A stretch of DNA of 64,000 nt from an uncultured Winogradskyella sp. Lineage in GTDB: Bacteria > Bacteroidota > Bacteroidia > Flavobacteriales > Flavobacteriaceae. The stretch is taken from assembly GCF_947498005.1 (NCBI RefSeq), contig NZ_CANMIW010000006.1, positions 186,001-250,000 on the forward strand. Direction: 5' to 3'. The position numbers were made by a program, and so were the translations under genes. Below, piece by piece: positions 53,457 through 61,983 of the stretch (position 1 is the stretch's first letter; each line of letters begins with the position of its first letter). A model generated the notes under the pieces. That model had not been told where the DNA came from, made no database searches, and saw nothing but the letters and a program-made list of their open reading frames with translations.

Positions 53457-54844
53457 TTGCGCTCTGGAAATATCACAAAATTCCTCTCCTATTTTCTGTT
53501 ATAAGTAGTTTATTTTATTTGGCTTTCGCCTATGATTTGGTGCGTTCAAATTCCACAAAATTAATATTACTCTACGTTGCACTTTTTCTATTTGCTTATA
53601 AAATTATAAAGACCACTGGGTTTAATTTTAAGCTTTTAGTAATGTTCTCTATTGTATTTAGATTATTGTTTCTATTTGCTACTCCGAATTTATCACAAGA
53701 TTTTTATCGATTTATTTGGGATGGACGGATGGCTTTAGAAGGGTTTAATCCTTACTTATATACACCAGATTACATCATAAATCAAGCTGGAACAAAAATT
53801 AAATCAGCACAAGAGCTATATAATGGTATGGGAAGTTTAAGTGCGAAGCATTTTACAAATTATCCGCCAATTAATCAACTCTGTTTTGTAATAGCAAACC
53901 TATTTCCTGGACAAAGTATTTTGACCTCAGTTATCGGTTTAAGACTTATAATTATTTCAGCTGACATTGGCACCTTATATTTTGGAAAAAAGCTTTTAGG
54001 ACGTTTAAAATTGCCATCTTCTAATATCTTTTGGTACATTTTAAATCCATTCATTATCATAGAACTAACAGGTAATCTTCATTTTGAAGGTGTCATGATT
54101 TTCTTCCTTGTTTGGTCATTTTACTTATTACACTCTGGCAAATGGAAATGGGCAGCTGTCGTCTTAGCTTGTTCTATTTCAGTAAAATTAATTCCATTGA
54201 TGTTGTTGCCTTTATTTTTTAATCATTTTAAAAGCTCCCAAGCCCAAAACAAACCAACAACATTTTTAGACACCATTAAACATCTAAATTTCCCACGATT
54301 AGTTGCTTTTTACACCATCGTTATCAGTACTATAATTCTGCTTTTTATTCCATTTTTTTCAATGGAATTTGTAAATAATTATTCGAAAACTGTTGGGTTA
54401 TGGTTTGGGAATTTTGAGTTTAATGCTAGTATTTACTATCTCGCCAGAGCAATAGGATATGCTATTACTGGTTATAATGAAATTGCCATAATTGGTAAGA
54501 TTTTACCCATTATTTCATTACTAATTATTTTAGGCTTTTCATTCTTTAAAGACAATAGTAATTTACAAAAACTGATAACCTCAATGTTATTAGTATTCAC
54601 GTTGTATTTATTTTTAAGTACAACTGTTCATCCTTGGTATATTGCAACTTTGGTAATTTTAAGTGTGTTTACCAATTATAAATTTCCATTAGTTTGGTCT
54701 GTAGTGGTTATTTTGAGTTATTTGGCTTACACAAGCCCTACATTCTCTGAAAACTTATGGGTTATTAGTATTGAATATATCATAGTTTTCACATTATTTA
54801 TTTGGGAAGTGACTACAAAAAAAAGACTACTAGTTAACCAGTAG
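53453..54844 (+). CDS. GT-C-type membrane mannosyltransferase-like protein
   Basis: 463 residues with about 11 membrane segments. Early acidic motif DFYRFIWDGRMALEGFNPY near 80-98 and YPPINQ near 138, typical of GT-C/GT87-like polyprenyl-phosphate-sugar transferases. The start is GTG with a 4-nt overlap. Last gene of the operon; its stop lies inside a bidirectional terminator hairpin. The donor is likely made by the polyprenyl-phosphate sugar synthase two genes upstream. Confidence 0.8.
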   Translation: MIALWKYHKIPLLFSVISSLFYLAFAYDLVRSNSTKLILLYVALFLFAYKIIKTTGFNFKLLVMFSIVFRLLFLFATPNLSQDFYRFIWDGRMALEGFNPYLYTPDYIINQAGTKIKSAQELYNGMGSLSAKHFTNYPPINQLCFVIANLFPGQSILTSVIGLRLIIISADIGTLYFGKKLLGRLKLPSSNIFWYILNPFIIIELTGNLHFEGVMIFFLVWSFYLLHSGKWKWAAVVLACSISVKLIPLMLLPLFFNHFKSSQAQNKPTTFLDTIKHLNFPRLVAFYTIVISTIILLFIPFFSMEFVNNYSKTVGLWFGNFEFNASIYYLARAIGYAITGYNEIAIIGKILPIISLLIILGFSFFKDNSNLQKLITSMLLVFTLYLFLSTTVHPWYIATLVILSVFTNYKFPLVWSVVVILSYLAYTSPTFSENLWVISIEYIIVFTLFIWEVTTKKRLLVNQ

Positions 54845-54850
54845 CCTTTT
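54817..54850. terminator. Bidirectional intrinsic terminator
   Basis: CTACT (54827-54831) pairs with AGTAG (54840-54844) around an 8-nt loop. An A-run lies before it (54817-54824) and CCTTTT after it, so it can terminate the plus-strand glycosyl operon and the convergent minus-strand gene. The stem is short, but position between converging genes supports it. Confidence 0.55.
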
Positions 54851-54877
54851 ATATATTTCTAATTTAATCATTAAGAT

Positions 54878-55204
54878 TTAACCAAAATCTTCATCTTCTG
54901 CTCCAGGTTCTAAATCTGGATCGACAACTGCATTTGGATCATCATCATCAAAGTCTTCATAATCATCTTCATCATAATTTTCCATAGTCTGCTCTAGCTT
55001 TGTACTTACTTTTACTAAATACTTAGTGTCTTCAGTAGTAACTTCAACAGCCTCTACAATTTCATTTTTTGCATTTTTAAACGAAATCACATTACCATCA
55101 TCATAACCATGTGGATATTTCTCCACAAGAAGGGCTAAAATTTCTGGTGTTAATTTTTTAAAATCAACTATAACTCGTTTTAGATGTGCGTCTTTCGGTT
55201 TCAT
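54878..55204 (-). CDS. Small acidic conserved hypothetical protein
   Basis: 108 residues. The N-terminal 70 form a basic-to-neutral folded domain (KRVIVDFKKLTPEILALLVEKYPHGYDD). The C-terminal 35 are an Asp/Glu-rich tail from about residue 77, DEDDYEDFDDDDPN. No catalytic motif is seen. I believe it is widespread in flavobacteria but know no function. Followed on the same strand by no gene before the terminator. Confidence 0.78.
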   Translation of the reverse strand: MKPKDAHLKRVIVDFKKLTPEILALLVEKYPHGYDDGNVISFKNAKNEIVEAVEVTTEDTKYLVKVSTKLEQTMENYDEDDYEDFDDDDPNAVVDPDLEPGAEDEDFG

Positions 55205-55315
55205 TTTCTGATAAAATTTCTAGTGCTAATTTTTTTTAAATATAATACTTATTTGCTTACTCAAATAAAATGATAAACATCTTTTTTAAGTAATTACAAA
55301 ATTTATATCCTCAAC

Positions 55316-56293
55316 TTACATGCCCAAAATATAAGCAAAAATCAACGGAGCTACAATCGTTGCATCACTCTCAATGATAAATTTTGGGGTATCAATATCT
55401 AGTTTTCCCCAAGTTATTTTTTCGTTTGGTACTGCACCAGAATATGAGCCATAACTTGTTGTACTGTCACTAATCTGACAAAAATAACTCCAGAATGGTG
55501 TATCTTTTCGCTCCATATCTTGGTATAACATTGGTACTACACAAATAGGGAAATCGCCTGCAATGCCACCTCCAATCTGAAAGAAACCAATACCATCTTT
55601 AGAATTATCTGTGTACCAATCTGCTAAAAACGTCATGTATTCTATACCAGATTTCATAGTGCTTGCTTTTAACTCGCCTTTAAGTACGTAGCTTGCAAAA
55701 ATGTTTCCCATGGTGCTATCTTCCCAACCAGGACAAACGATAGGTAAGTTTTTTTCTGCAGCAGCATACATCCAAGAATCCTTTAAATCTATTTCGTAAT
55801 GCTCCTCTAAAACACCAGATAATAATAATTTGTACATATACTCATGTGGTAAATAGCGTTCGCCTTTAGCTTCAGCATCTTTCCAAATTTTAACGATATG
55901 TTCTTGTATTCTTCTAAAAGCTTCCTCTTCTGGTATACAAGTGTCTGTTACTCGGTTTAAGCCTTTCTCTAGTAAGTCCCACTCATCTTGAGGTGTTAAA
56001 TCTCTATAGTTTGGCACACGTTTGTAATGCGAATGTGCTACCAAATTCATGATATCTTCTTCTAAATTTGCACCTGTACAAGACACAATTTGCACTTTGT
56101 CTTTACGAATCATTTCTGCAAATATCTTTCCTAATTCCGCAGTACTCATAGCACCAGCTAAAGACACTAACATCTTTGCTCCAGAATTTAATTGGTCTTC
56201 GTAACCTTTTGCTGCATCAACTAAAGCAGCCGCATTAAAATGTAAATAATACTTTTCAATGAATTTTGAAATTTCGCCTTTATTAGTAGTCAT
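55316..56293 (-). CDS. Deoxyhypusine synthase-like enzyme of polyamine metabolism
   Basis: 325 residues from the ATG at 56293, preferred over a start 75 nt upstream that would lie deep inside agmatinase. DHS-fold motifs: FNAAALVDAAKGYEDQL, LAGAMSTAELGKIFAEMI, SCTGANLEEDI, IGGGIAGDFPI and WGKLDID with the catalytic Lys at about 297, then SDATIVAPL. Bacteria lack eIF5A, so it cannot do the eukaryotic job. Its place beside arginine decarboxylase and agmatinase suggests an aminobutyl transfer to a polyamine, as in homospermidine-type synthesis. Overlaps speB by 11 nt. Confidence 0.85.
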   Translation of the reverse strand: MTTNKGEISKFIEKYYLHFNAAALVDAAKGYEDQLNSGAKMLVSLAGAMSTAELGKIFAEMIRKDKVQIVSCTGANLEEDIMNLVAHSHYKRVPNYRDLTPQDEWDLLEKGLNRVTDTCIPEEEAFRRIQEHIVKIWKDAEAKGERYLPHEYMYKLLLSGVLEEHYEIDLKDSWMYAAAEKNLPIVCPGWEDSTMGNIFASYVLKGELKASTMKSGIEYMTFLADWYTDNSKDGIGFFQIGGGIAGDFPICVVPMLYQDMERKDTPFWSYFCQISDSTTSYGSYSGAVPNEKITWGKLDIDTPKFIIESDATIVAPLIFAYILGM

Positions 56294-57224
56294 CTTCAGT
56301 TTGGAATTTTGATTTCTTCTTTCCTTGGTTATTTGCATCGTTAAAGTTACTCTCAAAAGTATCATCACTATCTTGGTTTTGAAACTTGTAGCTTAACATT
56401 TTGTAATAGAGTTTTGCTGCTAAGAAGTCGGATGATTTTTCATTTTCATTCGGACATAATTCAACCATATCAAAGCCAACTACATTCTTTTCTTCAAAGA
56501 CTTGTTTTAAGAAATCTAACGTTTCGTAATACAATATTCCTCCTGGTTCTGGTGTGCCAGTGCTCGGCATAATTGAAGGGTCTAGTGCATCTAAATCGAA
56601 TGTAATAAATACATTATCTGTCATTTGGTCTATGGCAGAATCCATCCAACTATCGTCTTCTGCCATCTCGTGCGCAAAGTAGGTTTTATCAGTATCCATA
56701 ACCGTTTTTTCAATACTATCCATGGAACGAATCCCAACTTGAATTAAATTGGTAGTTTGGCTCGCTTCATATACAGCGCATGCATGGTTACAGGTAGAAC
56801 CTTCATAGCTTTCACGTAAATCTGCGTGAGCATCGATGTGTAAAACCGTTAAATCTGTGAACATTTCATTGAATGCTCTAATGGTACCAATTGAAATAGA
56901 ATGTTCGCCACCAAAAACAGTGACAAATTTATTTTTTTTGATGTATTTTTTTGTTGCTAAATGAACCGCTTCTACCATAGATTCTGGCGACGCGTTTTCT
57001 GTTACCGCATCTGCTAAGAATACGCCTTGATGGTAAACTTCAGAATCTGTTTCAATATCATAAAGCTCCATATTTTCGGAAGCTTCTAAGAAAGCATCAG
57101 GACCTTTGTCTGCGCCTTTTTGCCACGTACTTGTACCATCATAAGGTACAGGAATTAGAACAATTTTAGCAGTTTCTAATTTTGCTAATTCTTCTGGTAT
57201 ACCTGCGTAAGTTTTTGTTTTCAT
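56283..57224 (-). CDS. speB: Agmatinase (agmatine ureohydrolase)
   Basis: Hydrolyses agmatine to putrescine and urea. 313 residues of the arginase/ureohydrolase family with the Mn-binding motifs GGEHSIS, IDAHADLRESYEG, and FDLDALDPSIMPSTGTPEPGG. It follows the arginine decarboxylase gene on the same strand, 179 nt away, and overlaps the DHS-like gene. Together these give arginine to agmatine to putrescine. Confidence 0.93.
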   Translation of the reverse strand: MKTKTYAGIPEELAKLETAKIVLIPVPYDGTSTWQKGADKGPDAFLEASENMELYDIETDSEVYHQGVFLADAVTENASPESMVEAVHLATKKYIKKNKFVTVFGGEHSISIGTIRAFNEMFTDLTVLHIDAHADLRESYEGSTCNHACAVYEASQTTNLIQVGIRSMDSIEKTVMDTDKTYFAHEMAEDDSWMDSAIDQMTDNVFITFDLDALDPSIMPSTGTPEPGGILYYETLDFLKQVFEEKNVVGFDMVELCPNENEKSSDFLAAKLYYKMLSYKFQNQDSDDTFESNFNDANNQGKKKSKFQTEDDY

Positions 57225-57230
57225 GTTTAC

Positions 57231-57248
57231 TTCCCGTGAAAACGGGAA
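57231..57248. repeat. Hairpin TTCCCGT-GAAA-ACGGGAA before speB
   Basis: Perfect 7-bp stem with a GAAA loop in the 179-bp spacer between speA and speB, only 7 nt from the speB start. It is followed on the plus strand by a T-run, but both genes are on the minus strand, so a 5'-leader structure or extragenic palindrome is more likely than a terminator. A second weaker inverted repeat, AAACA/TGTTT-like, lies near 57310-57330. Confidence 0.5.
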
Positions 57249-57403
57249 TCTTTTTAATTGTTATACTTTTCTAATACACTCCTAAGAGCTTCGCTCGGTA
57301 GCTTCAAAACAAAAAATATTTTGTTTCTCACTAATCCATAAGGGGACAATTTAACCGAGAGGCTTATTTTTTTTACTTTAAAATTTATCTTTTAAAAGTT
57401 ATT

Positions 57404-58873
57404 TCAACTTAATCTATTTTCTAACAGTGAAGCAGTCTTAATTCTTGACTCTTCTATCTCTTTTTCCTCTTTAATCTCAGTTTCATACCCCAAAATAACG
57501 AGAAGATTTTCACTCTTTTGTTGCTCTGCGAATACATGAGTACTTAGATTTCCTTCTGCATCTTTCTGAATTAAAACATGCTTTGGTGTTGGAATTAAAC
57601 AATGCTGTAAACCGCCAAAACCTCCAATAGTTTCTTGGTAAGCTCCTGTATTAAAAAAGCCAATGTATAAGGGTTTGTCTTTATTATACTTTGGTAAATA
57701 AATGGCATTAACGTGTTGTTCACTGTTGTAATAATCATCGCTATCGCAAGTTAAACCACCTAAAAGCACACGTTCGTAACTATCATTCCAACGGTTAATT
57801 GGTAACATCACGAAACGTTTGTTAATTGCCCAAGTATCTGGTAATGTTGTGATGAAAGATGAGTTAATCATGTTCCATTTTTCACGATCGTTCTGTTGCT
57901 TCTGATACAGTATTTTATAAATAGCACCTCCACTTTCGCCTACTGTGAAACTGCCAAACTCGGTAAAAATGTTAGGTACATCAACTCCTTCCTCATCACA
58001 GACCAATTTAATTTGATTTACAATTTCGTCTACCATATAAGCGTAATCAAAATCGAAAGCCAAAGAATTTTTAATAGGAAAACCTCCTCCAATATTTAAG
58101 CTATTTAAAGATGGACAAATCTTTTTTAGAGCTATATAAACCTTTAAACACTTTGTTAATTCGTTCCAGTAGTACGCATTATCTCTAATCCCTGTATTAA
58201 TAAAAAAGTGTAACATTTTTAGCTCTACTTTTTCATTATCTTGAATTTGAGATTTGTAAAAAGGCACAATATTTTTATAGCCAATTCCTAATCGTGATGT
58301 ATAGAACTCAAACTTTGGTTCTTCTTCTGAAGCAATCCTAATACCAACTTGAAATTTACATTTAATTTCTTCAGATAATAAATCAATTTCTTCATAATTA
58401 TCAATTATAGGAATACAGTTTTTGTGACCATCATTGATAAGCTCAGCAATATTAGTGATGTACTTTTCGCGTTTAAAACCGTTACTTAGCACATAGGTTT
58501 TATCAGTTATTTTACCCTCTTTTTTAAGCGCACGTACTATATCAATATCAAAAGCAGAAGAGGTTTCAATATGAATATCATTAGTCAACGCTTCATCTAA
58601 AACGTGTTTAAAATGTGAACTTTTAGTACAATAGCAATAATTGTATTTGCCTTTATAATTGTGTTTTTCAAACGCATCAGCAAACCAGGTTTTTGCACGC
58701 TGAATGTTATTAGAAATTTGAGGTAAATAGGTAAACTTTAAAGGTGCTCCATGTTCTTCAACCAATTTCATTAGGTCAATATTATGGAAGCGTAATGTTT
58801 TGTCCTCAAGGGTAAATTCGTCTTGTGGAAAGTGAAAGGATTGATCAATGAGATCAATGTATTTATTGTTCAT
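57404..58873 (-). CDS. speA: Arginine decarboxylase, PLP fold III
   Basis: Forms agmatine from arginine. 489 residues from the ATG at 58873; a longer frame to 58903 exists but MNNKYIDLIDQSFHFPQDEF is the natural N-terminus. PLP lysine in YCYCTKSSHF (Lys84), LNIGGGFPI for the phosphate site, FTEFGSFTVGESG, and GGLTCDSDDY with the active-site Cys-Asp. It is shorter than the E. coli SpeA and typical of the Bacteroidota form. First known gene of the polyamine operon. Confidence 0.9.
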   Translation of the reverse strand: MNNKYIDLIDQSFHFPQDEFTLEDKTLRFHNIDLMKLVEEHGAPLKFTYLPQISNNIQRAKTWFADAFEKHNYKGKYNYCYCTKSSHFKHVLDEALTNDIHIETSSAFDIDIVRALKKEGKITDKTYVLSNGFKREKYITNIAELINDGHKNCIPIIDNYEEIDLLSEEIKCKFQVGIRIASEEEPKFEFYTSRLGIGYKNIVPFYKSQIQDNEKVELKMLHFFINTGIRDNAYYWNELTKCLKVYIALKKICPSLNSLNIGGGFPIKNSLAFDFDYAYMVDEIVNQIKLVCDEEGVDVPNIFTEFGSFTVGESGGAIYKILYQKQQNDREKWNMINSSFITTLPDTWAINKRFVMLPINRWNDSYERVLLGGLTCDSDDYYNSEQHVNAIYLPKYNKDKPLYIGFFNTGAYQETIGGFGGLQHCLIPTPKHVLIQKDAEGNLSTHVFAEQQKSENLLVILGYETEIKEEKEIEESRIKTASLLENRLS

Positions 58874-58962
58874 GATGTTATTCTGGTAAAATTCCCAACG
58901 CATGGGACTTAAGTATGTAAAATAAAAAAAATATGTGTAAACTCTGTTAAGGCTACGTTATA

Positions 58963-59115
58963 TCATACTTGAATCTGGTTATGTGTAGTAGGTACAAAAC
59001 CATAAACATGCTGACTAGCAGCAATTGCAGTAGCGGAAGTTAGCTCTAAAATTCGGTTACTTAACCTGTAAGCTGCTCTTGAATATGACTTCTTAATTAT
59101 CAAGAACCCGAACAT
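58963..59115 (-). CDS. Candidate 50-residue ORF upstream of speA
   Basis: Minus-strand ORF from ATG at 59115 to TGA at 58963, found by reading the 335-bp spacer. The middle reads KKSYSRAAYRLSNRILELTS and the end GFVPTTHNQIQV; it has protein-like composition with no low complexity. It ends 89 nt before the speA start and lies after a TAnnTTTG promoter, so it should be on the speA transcript. It could be a small protein or a regulatory upstream ORF. No homologue is known to me. Confidence 0.4.
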   Translation of the reverse strand: MFGFLIIKKSYSRAAYRLSNRILELTSATAIAASQHVYGFVPTTHNQIQV

Positions 59116-59186
59116 ATAAACATGTTTCAATTGTTTAGCTTAAAATGGCTTTTAAAATCTTAAATAGATAATACCAATTTTCGGCA

Positions 59187-59194
59187 CAAATCTA
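59187..59194 (-). promoter_or_regulatory. Promoter box for the speA transcript
   Basis: On the minus strand this reads TAGATTTG, a full match to TAnnTTTG. A clear -33 TTG at the right distance is lacking (TTA only). It would start the transcript about 65 nt before the candidate small ORF and about 300 nt before speA. Confidence 0.4.
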
Positions 59195-59208
59195 TATTAT
59201 TTATCAAT

Positions 59209-59406
59209 ATGAATAACATTTTTTGTTTTTTTTCTAACCGTTATAAACATATGAAAACCAAAAATTTAACTAAAACTATGAGAATCAACAACGTTAAAGC
59301 CTATAACAAATTACAGAAAATGAATCTAATAGCACAGGGAATCCGTAATGCTCATAATACCCATAATTTTTTTTATGGAAACCAGATTCTTAATATCTCC
59401 GGATAA
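59209..59406 (+). CDS. Questionable small basic ORF
   Basis: 65 codons with possible inner starts at about residues 15 and 24 (MKTKNLTKTMRINN). The product is basic, with no signal peptide, membrane helix or known domain. It is divergent from the speA leader. Coding status is uncertain; it may be chance in A/T-rich spacer. Confidence 0.28.
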   Translation: MNNIFCFFSNRYKHMKTKNLTKTMRINNVKAYNKLQKMNLIAQGIRNAHNTHNFFYGNQILNISG

Positions 59407-59596
59407 AATTCTACGCATATAAAATTCCTACAAGCAATCTTTAAAAGTCCAATAGGAATTTACAATTGTTTTTTATTTCTTACCTTAGCACCTAATATCA
59501 TTGTGAACTAATCACTTTTTCAAGATATAATTCATCCCAAAGAATTTAAAAAAGAATGTTAGTGCTTCCTACGACAGAACGTTAAAAACAAAACTC

Positions 59597-59860
59597 ATGA
59601 GTAATTTAGCCAGCATTAAATCTGAAATAGAAAAATATGCTAATCAATCTAATCTAACCGAAACACAAATCGTTGAAAGGTTAGAGAAACACTACTTCAA
59701 TAAAAAGGTAAACGATAATTTAAAGCTATATAAAAAAGGCAAAAAGAAAGTGAGTGATATAACCAAAGACTTAAAAATTTCGCCAAGAAAATTCTACGCG
59801 ATTTTAGCAAAAAAGAATATCGTTCATAAAAAATATAATAAAGATTCAAAAAACGCATAA
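59597..59860 (+). CDS. Small basic protein with a helix-turn-helix-like segment
   Basis: 87 residues, Lys-rich. Residues about 50-73 (KVSDITKDLKISPRKFYAIL) look like a helix-turn-helix recognition unit, so DNA binding is possible. The N-terminal half is helical (IEKYANQSNLTETQIVERLE). A TACCTTAG box near 59484 could be its promoter. No family recognised. Confidence 0.55.
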   Translation: MSNLASIKSEIEKYANQSNLTETQIVERLEKHYFNKKVNDNLKLYKKGKKKVSDITKDLKISPRKFYAILAKKNIVHKKYNKDSKNA

Positions 59861-59995
59861 CTGCACCACCTTTACTGAATCTCAAATAGAAAAATTTTAT
59901 TCAATTCCACCGTTTTTCTATAAAAAGGAAAAAATCTCAGGCTTAATTAAACCTTTTGTTACTAATAAAGTCTAATGAGAAACTATTCTCATTTG

Positions 59996-60499
59996 ATGAA
60001 AATAAAATTTCAAAGACTATCTTTTCTAGTTTTTTTTATTTGTTTAATAACGAGTTGTAATGCACCTAAAAAAACGGAGATTTCCGAGGTTAAGGTCTAT
60101 AACTTTGATCAATTAGAACCACAACTCTATACTGAAAGTAGCAATGTAACCATTGTGAACTTTTGGGCTATGTGGTGTGCTCCTTGTGTAAAAGAATTAC
60201 CTTATTTACAACAATATGCGAATGAAAATACGGATGTAGAATTGTTATTAGTAAGTTTAGATTTCCCAAAAGACATTGACACACAACTCAAACCTTTTTT
60301 AATAGAAAATAACATTTCTGCAAATGTTGTTTTACTAGACGATCCTGACTCTAATACTTGGATTGACAAAATAGACCCTAATTGGTCTGGCTCAATTCCT
60401 TTTACCATAATCTATAATAATGAAAAGCGTTTATTTTATGAACGCGCTTTCGAAAATATTAACGACTTAGAGAATGAAATTTATCAAAACTTTAATTAA
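59996..60499 (+). CDS. TlpA-like thioredoxin-fold lipoprotein
   Basis: 167 residues from the ATG at 59996; an ATG 21 nt upstream is possible, but MKIKFQRLSF fits the signal better. Lipobox ITSC (Cys about 21). Thioredoxin fold with the redox motif NFWAMWCAPCVKELP (Cys61, Cys64) and a later cis-Pro region SGSIPFT. It acts as a periplasmic thiol reductase of the TlpA/ResA type. It is followed after 8 nt by another thioredoxin-fold lipoprotein gene, forming a redox pair. Confidence 0.86.
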   Translation: MKIKFQRLSFLVFFICLITSCNAPKKTEISEVKVYNFDQLEPQLYTESSNVTIVNFWAMWCAPCVKELPYLQQYANENTDVELLLVSLDFPKDIDTQLKPFLIENNISANVVLLDDPDSNTWIDKIDPNWSGSIPFTIIYNNEKRLFYERAFENINDLENEIYQNFN

Positions 60500-60507
60500 T
60501 AATTAGA

Positions 60508-61269
60508 ATGAAAAAAATAAGTGTATTAATAGCTGCTGTTGTCTTATCTACAACTGCATTAGTTTCTTGTAAAGACAAGGCTAGCAACTCTGAAGAAACA
60601 ATAACTGAAAACCAAAAACATGATCCAAATGGGCATCCACCTAAAGGGCATCCACCTAAAGGCAAAGGAGATCGAAAAGGACCTCCTCCAGGTGGTGGAC
60701 ATGGACCAGAGCAAACTAAAACTTTAGAAGAGATTGGTGGCTATAAAATTGGAGATGTTGCTACCGATTTCAGCCTCAAAAACGTAGATGGCGAAATGGT
60801 GTCTTTAGCTAGTATAGAAAATGCCAAAGGTTATATCGTAACCTTTACTTGTAATGAATGTCCGTTTGCTAAACTTTACGAAGACCGTTTAATAAAATTA
60901 CATAACGAATATGCACCTAAAGGCTATTCTGTTATTGCTATTAATCCTAACAGCCCTGAAAACGAAAAAGAAGGTTATGCTGCAATGCAAACACGTGCTA
61001 AAGACAAAGGGTTTACATTTGCATATTTAGTTGATGAAGGTCAGAAAATATATCCTCAATATGGTGCTGTAAGAACACCTCATGTGTTTTTATTAGATAA
61101 CGAAAGAAAAGTACAATACATTGGATCTATTGATGACAACGCTAAATCATCAGAAAATGTAAAGGTAAAATATGTTGAAGATGCAATAGCTGCATTAGAA
61201 AAAGGTGAAAAGCCAAGTCCTAATCTTACAAAAGCAATTGGCTGCCCAATTAAAGCAAGCACAATGTAA
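60508..61269 (+). CDS. Redoxin-family lipoprotein with His/Pro/Gly-rich linker
   Basis: 253 residues: lipobox LVSC (Cys21), an unusual linker at 38-68 with GHPPKGHPPKG and GPPPGGGHG, then an AhpC/TSA-redoxin domain: IGDVATDFSLKNVDG, FTCNECPFAKLYEDR (Cys115, Cys118), INPNSPENEKE, RTPHVFLLD and a C-terminal GCPIK. The His-rich linker could bind metal. A 15-bp tandem duplication at 60631-60660 encodes the repeated GHPPK. Paired with the TlpA-like gene. Confidence 0.86.
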   Translation: MKKISVLIAAVVLSTTALVSCKDKASNSEETITENQKHDPNGHPPKGHPPKGKGDRKGPPPGGGHGPEQTKTLEEIGGYKIGDVATDFSLKNVDGEMVSLASIENAKGYIVTFTCNECPFAKLYEDRLIKLHNEYAPKGYSVIAINPNSPENEKEGYAAMQTRAKDKGFTFAYLVDEGQKIYPQYGAVRTPHVFLLDNERKVQYIGSIDDNAKSSENVKVKYVEDAIAALEKGEKPSPNLTKAIGCPIKASTM

Positions 61270-61302
61270 TATAGAAAAATTATAAATTGATTGATTGATA
61301 GC

Positions 61303-61344
61303 AAAGTACTCGAGTTTTAAATGTAACGAGAGTACTTTTTTTTT
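61303..61344 (+). terminator. Intrinsic terminator after the thioredoxin pair
   Basis: AAAGTACTC (61303-61311) pairs with GAGTACTTT (61330-61338), 9 bp, and is followed by a run of T to 61344. It lies 34 nt past the stop of the redoxin gene. The rest of the 234-bp spacer to the next gene holds nothing else I can identify. Confidence 0.75.
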
Positions 61345-61503
61345 ATTAAAATTTGAAATAGAACTTGGCTAATTTTAATATTACTTTAAAAGCTTCACTG
61401 ACCAAAAACACTACTTTACTAATTCATTGGTTGCTGTTACTCAAAACTATTATTAACTTGTAAGCATAACATCTAGATTTGAAGGAAACAAAACACAGAT
61501 ATT

Positions 61504-61938
61504 ATGAAACAACATGTTAGATTACCTCAAAAAAATCATTTGACTACTTTTAGTTTTATTGGCCTTTTGCTACTTACTTATTTTATAAGTAATCCTATTT
61601 TCGGGCAAACAGAAAACGAAAACAAGGCAACATCAATTACAAAGGAACGCATTATTAAAGGCATCGTTAGCGACGAAACAGATGTACTACTTGGTGTAAA
61701 CATTGTGCAAGAAGGCACAGTCAATGGCACAACAACCAACGAAAAAGGCGAATTTACATTTCCTAAAAAATTGAATGTAGGAGATGTTTTGCTTTTTAGT
61801 TACATAGGTTATGAAACTCAAAAAGTAGTAATAAAAGAAGATACATCGTTTATTACATTAAAGTTGACTTTAGATGCTGTAACTATGATTGGTACTTTAG
61901 ATGCTGGCAAACCGTACAAATCTAAACGTAAGGATTAA
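61504..61938 (+). CDS. Small CarboxypepD_reg-like domain protein
   Basis: 144 residues: a long basic N-terminus, membrane/signal segment at about 16-36 to IFGQ, then one CarboxypepD_reg-like domain (IIKGIVSDETDVLLGVNIV, TTTNEKGEFTFPKKL, FSYIGYETQKV). This is the N-terminal module of TonB receptors standing alone, with no plug or barrel. Probably periplasmic or membrane-attached; function unknown. Confidence 0.78.
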   Translation: MKQHVRLPQKNHLTTFSFIGLLLLTYFISNPIFGQTENENKATSITKERIIKGIVSDETDVLLGVNIVQEGTVNGTTTNEKGEFTFPKKLNVGDVLLFSYIGYETQKVVIKEDTSFITLKLTLDAVTMIGTLDAGKPYKSKRKD

Positions 61939-61983
61939 TTACAAAACCCATAAACATCTTTAATTTAATTTTAGATTCATTAT

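Noticed and set aside
57240-57260. Plus-strand terminator from the TTCCCGT/ACGGGAA hairpin and T-run
   Set aside because: Flanking genes on both sides are on the minus strand, so no plus-strand transcript is expected to end here; kept only as a hairpin/repeat.
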